Assembly: GCA_030626265.1 (NCBI GenBank)
Contig: DAOUPF010000078.1
Location: 1-6,538 of the forward strand
Length of the DNA: 6,538 bases
Origin: Sulfurovum sp.
GTDB taxonomy: Bacteria; Campylobacterota; Campylobacteria; Campylobacterales; Sulfurovaceae
Direction: 5' to 3'
Shown: positions 1 through 4,673 of the stretch, piece by piece
Layout of the letters: each line of letters begins with the position of its first letter
Position numbering within the stretch: position 1 is the first letter of the stretch
Notes under the pieces: model-generated
The model's input: only the letters and a program-made list of their open reading frames with translations
Database searches by the model: none
Told to the model about the DNA's origin: nothing
Program-made: the position numbers and the translations under genes

Positions 1-1
1 A

Positions 2-343
2 GAAGACTATATTGATAATTATAGTAATAAAGTCATGCCTTTATTAATCTATTTTGACAATTATGACACTCGGTTGTCCAAACAAAAATTATCCAAAGGC
101 TTGAAGCTCATTGCTAAAAAATATAAAAATGAATTTAATATTGTTACTGTACATTTTAGCCTGATGAAGAAAGACCTTGCTCATACATCAATAAAAAAAC
201 GTTTTGCTATAAGATCATCTCCTAATATTGTTATTTTGCACAAAAATAAAGTTGTATATAATGAAGGAGGAAATTTAAATAGTAGTTACTCTAGAAAAAT
301 ATTAGATAAAGAGCTGTCTAAGTATATTTGGTCTTCACCCTAA
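2..343 (+). CDS. Thioredoxin-fold protein without cysteines (5' end outside window)
   Basis: The reading frame is open to the left edge, so the gene begins outside the window. The first ATG (position 35) has no AGGA-like ribosome site in front of it and is probably internal. The visible 113 residues follow the thioredoxin pattern: a hydrophobic strand (PLLIYF), a long lysine-rich helix, a second strand (FNIVTVHF), then FAIRSSP aligned with the family's Y-x-I-R-x-x-P cis-proline loop, followed by strand NIVIL, a KNKVVY turn and a GG. Where thioredoxins carry W-C-G-P-C this protein has YDTRL, and there is no cysteine anywhere in the visible part. I infer a redox-inactive thioredoxin-like domain used for binding or structure, perhaps the C-terminal domain of a longer protein. 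The DNA is visibly more A/T-rich than the genes to the right, in keeping with an accessory region. The fold is inferred by eye from motif spacing; the function is unknown. Confidence 0.6.
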   Translation, partial: EDYIDNYSNKVMPLLIYFDNYDTRLSKQKLSKGLKLIAKKYKNEFNIVTVHFSLMKKDLAHTSIKKRFAIRSSPNIVILHKNKVVYNEGGNLNSSYSRKILDKELSKYIWSSP

Positions 344-504
344 AAATAGAACAAGAAAAAGGCATTTGCATGATTATATCACCCGACCCCCATGCCCTTA
401 ACTCTTATATTTAAGGCGTAATGAAAAAAATGAGTGCCTAAATCATAGCTTTTTATTATAATGCACTAAGAAGTCATCAATTAATTATATTTAGTAAAGA
501 AGAT

Positions 505-1050
505 ATGAAACTCTTGATAGATAAAAGTGCAGGGCAGTTTACAAACTTGTTGATGTTTAATTTCTTTGCAGGTCTTAGAGGTAGTGAGTTGATAGCTCTG
601 AGGTGGAATGATATAGATTTTAACTATGGTACTATTAGGATTGATACACGTATCCGTGATGGTGTTGAAGATGTTACCAAGTCAAAGAGAGTAAGAATTA
701 TCGATATGCTACCACAAGCAAGAAAAGCACTTAAGGTGCAAAGACTTATTACAGGGCTAAAAGATGATTATGTCTTTGTAACTCAGTACAGAAAAGGGTA
801 CAAAACACCAAAGGTTATAACGGAATTACTAAAAGAGTTATGTATAGTGTGTGACTTGAAAATTGGCACTATGCATACAGTAAGAAAATCTTGTAATACT
901 TTGCTCAAGCAGTATGGTATGCCACAAGATTGGATATTAGACCAATTGGGTCATATTGAGGATGGTGTTAATCGTGAGTATTATACGGGGAAAATCAAGC
1001 CTGATATGTCAAAAATTGGCAGAGTTTTGGCAGAGTTAAAAATAGGATAA
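505..1050 (+). CDS. Tyrosine recombinase/integrase, truncated to the catalytic domain
   Basis: Tyrosine recombinases cut and rejoin DNA through a 3'-phosphotyrosine and integrate phages and islands. The 181-residue product has the whole catalytic set: Arg25 in GLRGSELIALRW, a lysine in TKSKR (59 or 61), His124 and Arg127 in HTVRK, His150 in LGH, and Tyr159 nine residues later. The family is usually 300-400 residues; the N-terminal DNA-binding (SAM-like) half is absent. The frame stays open upstream to the stop at 439-441 and encodes IIFSKED, typical of the linker into the catalytic domain, so the homology starts before the ATG. That stretch has no ATG, GTG or TTG, which makes ATG505 the only start and cuts into the first helix. 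This suggests a 5'-truncated remnant rather than an intact integrase, although the catalytic frame itself is undamaged. It ends 30 bp from the 3' end of tRNA-Ser, the usual place for an island integrase. Family call is firm; activity is doubtful. Confidence 0.88.
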   Translation: MKLLIDKSAGQFTNLLMFNFFAGLRGSELIALRWNDIDFNYGTIRIDTRIRDGVEDVTKSKRVRIIDMLPQARKALKVQRLITGLKDDYVFVTQYRKGYKTPKVITELLKELCIVCDLKIGTMHTVRKSCNTLLKQYGMPQDWILDQLGHIEDGVNREYYTGKIKPDMSKIGRVLAELKIG

Positions 1051-1080
1051 CTTAAAAGTATCATAATTTGGGGGTTTATA

Positions 1081-1171
1081 TGGCGGACAGTGAGAGATTC
1101 GAACTCTCGGTACCCTTACGGATACGCATCCTTAGCAGGGATGTGGTTTCAGCCAACTCACCCAACTGTCC
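1081..1171 (-). tRNA. tRNA-Ser(GCU)
   Basis: Read on the minus strand, the 91-nt gene starts GGACAGT, which pairs with ACTGTCC seven bases long, followed by discriminator G and an encoded CCA (1081-1083). The anticodon stem CATCC/GGATG encloses loop CTGCTAA with anticodon GCU (complement at 1134-1136), reading AGC and AGU serine codons. A long variable arm precedes the T arm (GAGAG, TTCGAAT, CTCTC), as expected of the class II tRNA-Ser. All helices are intact, so the gene appears functional. The recombinase gene begins its approach just beyond the tRNA 3' end, which makes this tRNA the likely attachment site of an integrated element. A good -10 box lies about 20 bp upstream. Confidence 0.97.
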
Positions 1172-1190
1172 ATTATGTTTGTGGAGTGGC

Positions 1191-1196
1191 ATTATA
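1191..1196 (-). promoter_or_regulatory. Promoter -10 box of tRNA-Ser
   Basis: A perfect TATAAT on the minus strand ends 19 bp before the tRNA 5' end, which would give a leader of roughly 12 nt. No -35 hexamer is evident at the usual distance, normal for Campylobacterota housekeeping promoters. Placement is by inspection only. Confidence 0.6.
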
Positions 1197-1249
1197 AGGG
1201 AAAAACCTTGAAATTTTGCTGAAGAAATATGAAATAAATAAAATTTAGC

Positions 1250-1255
1250 TACAAT
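1250..1255 (+). promoter_or_regulatory. Promoter -10 box of the 40-residue membrane protein
   Basis: TACAAT preceded by TTTAGC and followed by TCT sits 27 bp before the start codon at 1283. The context TTTAGCTAYAATTCT is nearly identical to that before the prolyl isomerase gene (2123-2128), with almost the same distance to the ATG. This mutual likeness is the main support for both sites. Confidence 0.55.
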
Positions 1256-1282
1256 TCTGTTATTATCTCAAAAGGACTTAAA

Positions 1283-1405
1283 ATGTTGAAAAAATTTACA
1301 CCACTTATAATACTAGGAATGTTTCTAATAGCAGGTTGGTTTATGATAATAGGTATGAATCAAGCTACAGAACTAGCTCATCCTACTAAAGTAGAAAAAA
1401 ACTAG
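1283..1405 (+). CDS. Small single-pass membrane protein, 40 residues, function unknown
   Basis: A 40-codon frame starts with ATG six bases after a good AAGGA (1272-1276) and has its own likely -10 box. The product begins MLKKF, continues with one hydrophobic segment (about residues 6-25, rich in Leu, Ile, Gly, Met and Phe, with one Trp), and ends in a short hydrophilic tail (AHPTKVEKN). The positive N-terminus would tend to stay in the cytoplasm, leaving the tail in the periplasm, if the segment is a membrane anchor. An uncleaved signal or small subunit of a membrane complex are both possible; I do not recognise the family. Its TAG stop shares the bases CTAG (1402-1405) with the stop of pyrF on the other strand, so the two genes overlap by 4 bp end to end. 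Start site, promoter and terminator together make a real gene likely despite its size. Confidence 0.7.
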   Translation: MLKKFTPLIILGMFLIAGWFMIIGMNQATELAHPTKVEKN

Positions 1406-1431
1406 AGTTTTTCTAGGATTTTCTCTACTTT
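1388..1431. terminator. Two-way intrinsic terminator between the small membrane protein gene and pyrF
   Basis: An outer inverted repeat AAAGTAGA (1388-1395) / TCTACTTT (1424-1431) continues through an A-run facing a T-run to an inner perfect 5-bp stem, CTAGA (1402-1406) / TCTAG (1412-1416), with a 5-nt loop. Read from the pyrF side, the inner stem is followed directly by a run of seven T, the classic terminator layout; read from the other side it is followed by GGATTTTCT, which is weaker. The stem is short and A/T-rich. Both genes end inside it. Confidence 0.6.
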
Positions 1432-2085
1432 TGCTACTGGATCTGGGTCTTTGTAGATAGGACGACCTATGACTGGGAAGTCTACTTTTTCTACTTTGGC
1501 AAGCTCTAGGGTAGCTACTCTCTGCTGATCACCAGCATCTTCACCAAATGGACGAATACCAGGACAGAGTGTCAAGAATTTATCACTTGTGACCTCTTTG
1601 ATAGCTTTACTCTCGAAAGTACTACATACGATACCATCTAACCCATTGGCATAACTCATCTTTGCAAACTGTTCGGCTTTTTGGTCTATGCTCGCACCAT
1701 ATATGCTCTGGAAATTGTTCTCATCAAAGGATGTTAGGGCAGTCACAGCTAGAACCAATGGTCTATCCTCTATAGAAGAGAGCCTATCCATGACCATCTT
1801 CATAGCTACTTCACCAGCAGAGGCGTGTATGTTGAACATATCTACACCAATCTGAGCTATTTCCTCTGCAGCATCTGCCATAGTATTTGGTATATCATAT
1901 AGCTTGAGATCTAGAAATATCTTGAAGTTTGGGTTGATTTTTTTCAGCTCATCTATAAACTCTCGTCCATCACGGATATAAGAACGAAATCCAACTTTCA
2001 TCCAGATATCATACTCACTAAGTGAGCTTGCAAGGGCTAAATTTTCTTTGGCTGATTGTAAGTCAAGTGCTACACATAATTGCAT
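1402..2085 (-). CDS. pyrF: Orotidine-5'-phosphate decarboxylase
   Basis: PyrF removes CO2 from orotidine monophosphate to give UMP, the last step of de novo pyrimidine synthesis, in the cytoplasm. The 227-residue product matches the usual bacterial length of about 230. It begins MQLCVALDL with substrate-binding Asp8; Lys30 lies in the WMKVG strand; the catalytic D-x-K-x-x-D motif is Asp59, Lys61, Asp64 in LDLKLYDIPNT. The phosphate-binding parts are the CPGIRPFG loop and VIGRPIYKDPDP near the C-terminus. The start is supported by AGGA (complement at 2092-2095) six bases upstream and by the family's N-terminal pattern. It faces away from the prolyl isomerase gene across a 72-bp gap and appears to be transcribed alone. 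Its promoter could not be placed securely: a TATAAA (complement 2103-2108) is possible but would leave a leader of only about 10 nt. No missing residue or anomaly is seen. Confidence 0.97.
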   Translation of the reverse strand: MQLCVALDLQSAKENLALASSLSEYDIWMKVGFRSYIRDGREFIDELKKINPNFKIFLDLKLYDIPNTMADAAEEIAQIGVDMFNIHASAGEVAMKMVMDRLSSIEDRPLVLAVTALTSFDENNFQSIYGASIDQKAEQFAKMSYANGLDGIVCSTFESKAIKEVTSDKFLTLCPGIRPFGEDAGDQQRVATLELAKVEKVDFPVIGRPIYKDPDPVAKVEKILEKL

Positions 2086-2122
2086 ATATATTCCTAATTA
2101 TATTTATATTATTTTCTTTAGC

Positions 2123-2128
2123 TATAAT
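2123..2128 (+). promoter_or_regulatory. Promoter -10 box of the prolyl isomerase gene
   Basis: A perfect TATAAT within TTTAGCTATAATTCT lies 29 bp before the ATG at 2158, implying a leader of about 20-25 nt that contains the ribosome site. The AGC extension is shared with the boxes at 1250-1255 and on the minus strand at 4260-4265. Confidence 0.7.
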
Positions 2129-2157
2129 TCTACCAAAATTACATATAAGGACTAAAG

Positions 2158-2676
2158 ATGTTTGGAGAAAATCTAAAAGAATATGCACTAAGTGAAGATG
2201 AGTTGGCAAAATTACAGTATGCTATTGTGGAGACAAGCAAGGGAACTATCACACTAAAAATGTACCCAAAAGATGCACCTATAGCAGTATCAAATATGGC
2301 GGAGTTAGCAGCGAGTGGTTTTTATGATGATTTAGCATTTCACCGTGTAATCCCTGGCTTTATGGCACAAGGTGGTTGCCCACACTCAAAAGCTAATCCT
2401 CAAATGGCAGGTACAGGTGGCCCTGAGTGGAATATCAAATGTGAAGCAGACAATGGCATAAATCACCGTAGAGGTGTTTTTTCTATGGCTCATGCAGGTA
2501 AAAATACAGGTGGAAGTCAGTTCTTCATCACTTTTGTAGATACTCCACACCTAGATGGTGTTCATACAGTATTTGGTGGTATAGAGGATGATGATATCGA
2601 GAGCTTCAAAGTACTAGACTCTATCAACCAAGGTGATGATATCGTATCTATCCGTATAGTTGAGAGCAGAGCATAA
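2158..2676 (+). CDS. Cyclophilin-type peptidyl-prolyl cis-trans isomerase
   Basis: The enzyme speeds rotation about peptide bonds before proline and assists folding. The 172-residue product is a single cyclophilin domain after a charged N-terminal extension of about 22 residues. Signature FHRVIPGFMAQGG (61-73) supplies the catalytic arginine (Arg63) with Phe68 and Gln71, equivalent to human cyclophilin A Arg55, Phe60 and Gln63. A second signature follows: FSMAHAG, NTGGSQFFIT and HLDGVHTVFGG. The position of cyclophilin A Trp121 is His here, as in several bacterial forms. There is no signal peptide, so it is expected in the cytoplasm, like PpiB. AAGGA (2147-2151) stands six bases before the start. 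Its stop lies 7 bp from the end of the convergent RNA methyltransferase gene. Which of the ppi names fits cannot be settled from sequence, so no symbol is given. Confidence 0.95.
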   Translation: MFGENLKEYALSEDELAKLQYAIVETSKGTITLKMYPKDAPIAVSNMAELAASGFYDDLAFHRVIPGFMAQGGCPHSKANPQMAGTGGPEWNIKCEADNGINHRRGVFSMAHAGKNTGGSQFFITFVDTPHLDGVHTVFGGIEDDDIESFKVLDSINQGDDIVSIRIVESRA

Positions 2677-2683
2677 TCCGAGT

Positions 2684-3457
2684 CTAATTAGAAAACTTAT
2701 ACATCATTATAGATGCTGCGACGCCGACATTGAAACTTTTGACGCCTTGCATCATCTCTATAGTGACTACTTCATCACATAGGCTTATCACATCAGCTGA
2801 TAATCCTGTGCCCTCATGACCCATTAGTATCACCCACTTTTCAACTACTTGTACTGAAGATAGTGGAGTAGAATCCTCCGTGACTTCGGCCGCATATATA
2901 CGGTATCCATACTCTTTGAGCTTTATGATAGTCTCTTTTATATCACTATAGGTATGAATATTTAGCATACTGACATGCCCCATAGAGACACGCAAAGCAC
3001 GCCTAGAGTAGGGATGAGGACCATGTTTGGGGACTAAGTATCCATCTATACCAATGGCAGCGGCTGAGCGGGCTATAGATCCTATGTTTTGAGTGGAGCT
3101 TATCTCGTCTAGCATGATGATATGCTCACCCATGGCATCCAGTGGGCACTCACGTGGGCGTATGCCATGCATCATGACATTGTGATGGATTTTGTGTCCT
3201 ACTATGTTTTGCATCTGCTCTTTACTTGCTAGATAGAGTGCAGGGATATTCAGAGGTTCTATGAGATCTTTGTGCTTTTCATAGTACTCTTTTGTCGCGA
3301 GTATACTCTTGACCTCTATATCCTCCTCTAGCAGTAGATTTACTACTTTTGGGCTATCAGCTATGAAGCTGCCATCTGCTCTAAATGCATGCTCTCTGAA
3401 GTGATGGTAGATTTCTAGTTCTGTACTATGTATATCATCTATAGGTATAAAATTCAT
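2684..3457 (-). CDS. TrmH/SpoU-family RNA 2'-O-methyltransferase
   Basis: This 257-residue protein has the build of the SPOUT class: an N-terminal RNA-binding part (about 1-105) and a C-terminal knotted SAM-binding domain. Motif 1 is LDEISSTQNIGSIARSA with Asn124, Gly126 and the family's catalytic Arg130. Motif 2 is LMGHEGTGLS (211-220), followed by a CDEVVTIEM strand. Motif 3 is SFNVGVAAS with Ser241 and Asn243; Phe and Gly replace the more common Leu and Ser of SLNVSVA. Such enzymes methylate the 2'-OH of a tRNA or 23S rRNA nucleotide using S-adenosylmethionine. The exact target cannot be told from sequence, so names such as rlmB or trmH are withheld. Its start overlaps the stop of the upstream lipoprotein gene by 4 bp (ATGA), and only a weak purine stretch precedes it, so translation is probably coupled. 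It is the last gene of the glnB operon. No clear terminator is seen; only the palindrome TCTAATTAGA (2683-2692) covers its stop. Confidence 0.93.
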   Translation of the reverse strand: MNFIPIDDIHSTELEIYHHFREHAFRADGSFIADSPKVVNLLLEEDIEVKSILATKEYYEKHKDLIEPLNIPALYLASKEQMQNIVGHKIHHNVMMHGIRPRECPLDAMGEHIIMLDEISSTQNIGSIARSAAAIGIDGYLVPKHGPHPYSRRALRVSMGHVSMLNIHTYSDIKETIIKLKEYGYRIYAAEVTEDSTPLSSVQVVEKWVILMGHEGTGLSADVISLCDEVVTIEMMQGVKSFNVGVAASIMMYKFSN

Positions 3458-3867
3458 TTTATATTTAGCTCTTTTTGTATTTTTTTAAAAGCTCTCTGCA
3501 GGGCATCCTCATCAATATCATCAGAGAGGTCTATATAATAGCTATACTGCAAGTCTAAGCCCTCTCGTAGCTCCATTCTGAGGTAACTTTGAGGAAAAGT
3601 GCTGAGTGCTTTGCGGTCGGCATTTTGATTGCTATTGCAGTGGATACCATCTTTGTATGATATCTCTAGCTTAAGTGTGCATTTATCATCAAAAGTATAA
3701 AGTTTTTGCATGCTTTGTAATATATTTTTATCTTCGGAAACTACTGCAAGCTTCATACATTTGATGGGAGTTTTCATGATGTTTTTATCATGTATGAGTG
3801 TCATAGATTTGTCATCACATGCTATACAAAATAGTATGGTAGTAAATATTATGAGGGGTTTTATCAT
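3454..3867 (-). CDS. Putative lipoprotein, conserved-looking hypothetical
   Basis: The 137-residue product starts with a lipoprotein-like signal: MIKP, then a hydrophobic stretch, then CIAC with Cys17 as the probable lipidated residue, followed by DD. The lipobox is imperfect because position -3 is Cys14 instead of Leu, Val or Ile. Three further cysteines (37, 63, 77) could form disulfides in the periplasm. The C-terminal half (FPQSYLRMEL, then YYIDLSDD and a charged helix) looks like a small folded domain I cannot name. The gene begins 21 bp after glnB and overlaps the methyltransferase start by 4 bp, so it is the middle gene of an operon. No AGGA precedes its ATG; translation may depend on ribosomes finishing glnB. 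Two TATA-like boxes are lacking in the gap, arguing against its own promoter. Function unknown. Confidence 0.82.
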   Translation of the reverse strand: MIKPLIIFTTILFCIACDDKSMTLIHDKNIMKTPIKCMKLAVVSEDKNILQSMQKLYTFDDKCTLKLEISYKDGIHCNSNQNADRKALSTFPQSYLRMELREGLDLQYSYYIDLSDDIDEDALQRAFKKIQKELNIK

Positions 3868-3888
3868 AGAGTTGGTGAGAGCAGAGGG

Positions 3889-4257
<369 letters not shown>

Positions 4258-4259
4258 TT

Positions 4260-4265
4260 ATTATA
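4260..4265 (-). promoter_or_regulatory. Promoter -10 box of the glnB operon
   Basis: A perfect TATAAT in the context TTTAAGCTATAATAAC (minus strand) ends 29 bp before the glnB start, giving a leader of about 20-25 nt. No sigma-54 GG-N10-GC pattern was seen in the 100 bp upstream, so basal rather than nitrogen-controlled transcription is suggested. Confidence 0.65.
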
Positions 4266-4353
4266 GCTTAAAAATATATAATCATTTTTAATATTCAGCT
4301 AAGTTTTATTAGTTGAGGATGAAATTTAAATTATTTTTATTAAAAGGAAAAAA

Positions 4354-4497
4354 ATGACAAAAAGAATTATTGCTACTACTATAGCAATGGGTGTGGCATT
4401 ATCGCTTGTAGGTTGTGGAGAAGAGTCTACAGAGCAAAAGACAGTGACAAAGGTGATTATGGATGATAATGATTATAGAGATATGGTATTACAGTAA
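4354..4497 (+). CDS. Small lipoprotein, 47 residues, possibly frameshifted
   Basis: A 47-codon frame begins with ATG five bases after AGGA (4345-4348). The product has a textbook lipoprotein signal: MTKR, a hydrophobic stretch to residue 20, and lipobox LVGC with Cys21, followed by GEE. The mature part would be only 27 residues, hydrophilic and acidic, ending DYRDMVLQ. Directly after the stop, another frame continues without interruption as [17 protein letters not shown] to a TAG at 4538-4540. Moving one base around 4481-4484 would join the two into a protein of about 60 residues, so this may be a recent frameshift or a sequencing error. The promoter is unclear in the A/T-rich stretch 4266-4343. 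I do not recognise the family. It would sit on the periplasmic face of the inner membrane or in the outer membrane. Confidence 0.68.
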   Translation: MTKRIIATTIAMGVALSLVGCGEESTEQKTVTKVIMDDNDYRDMVLQ

Positions 4498-4562
4498 AGA
4501 TGATTCTCGTGCTAATCCAGAGCAAGAGTGTGAATCTTAGATTTAATTTTATTAATCTAGCT

Positions 4563-4587
4563 CACTTCCATCATTTTGATGGGAGTG
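4563..4587 (+). other. Strong stem-loop between the small lipoprotein gene and purL
   Basis: CACTTCCATCA (4563-4573) and TGATGGGAGTG (4577-4587) form an 11-bp stem with one T-G wobble and a TTT loop. No T-run follows on either strand, so it is not a standard intrinsic terminator. GGAGT (4582-4586) can pair instead with ACTCC (4593-4597), which would break the first stem. A weaker A/T hairpin, TAGATT (4538-4543) / AATCTA (4554-4559), precedes it. The group may end the lipoprotein transcript or protect its 3' end; control of purL is possible only if transcription starts further upstream than the box at 4635-4640. Confidence 0.5.
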
Positions 4588-4634
4588 CAGTAACTCCGCT
4601 TAACACTACTTTTAGCACCAATCATGTAAAATAT

Positions 4635-4640
4635 CATAAT
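4635..4640 (+). promoter_or_regulatory. Possible promoter -10 box of purL
   Basis: CATAAT, 33 bp before the purL ATG, is the best -10-like hexamer in the gap, but it lacks the AGC extension seen at the other promoters here. If used, the message would start after the stem-loop at 4563-4587. Weak call. Confidence 0.35.
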
Positions 4641-4673
4641 TTTAATCCACAACTATCTAAGGAATCCTATAAA

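Noticed and set aside
361..396. Inverted repeat GGCAT/ATGCC around a C-rich patch (381-397) in the gap before the recombinase
   Set aside because: Only five base pairs with a 26-nt loop; nothing links it to a terminator, attachment site or RNA.
1..1080. Second copy of the tRNA-Ser 3' end (attachment repeat)
   Set aside because: I looked for the acceptor/T-arm sequence left of the tRNA and found none in the window; the partner repeat, if any, is outside.
2097..2102. Perfect TATAAT on the minus strand upstream of pyrF
   Set aside because: Transcription from it would start about 5 nt before the ATG, downstream of the ribosome site, so it is unlikely to be the pyrF promoter.
2683..2692. Palindrome TCTAATTAGA at the isomerase/methyltransferase convergence as a terminator
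   Set aside because: It has no loop, is A/T-rich and has no T-run; a 10-bp palindrome of this kind arises easily by chance.
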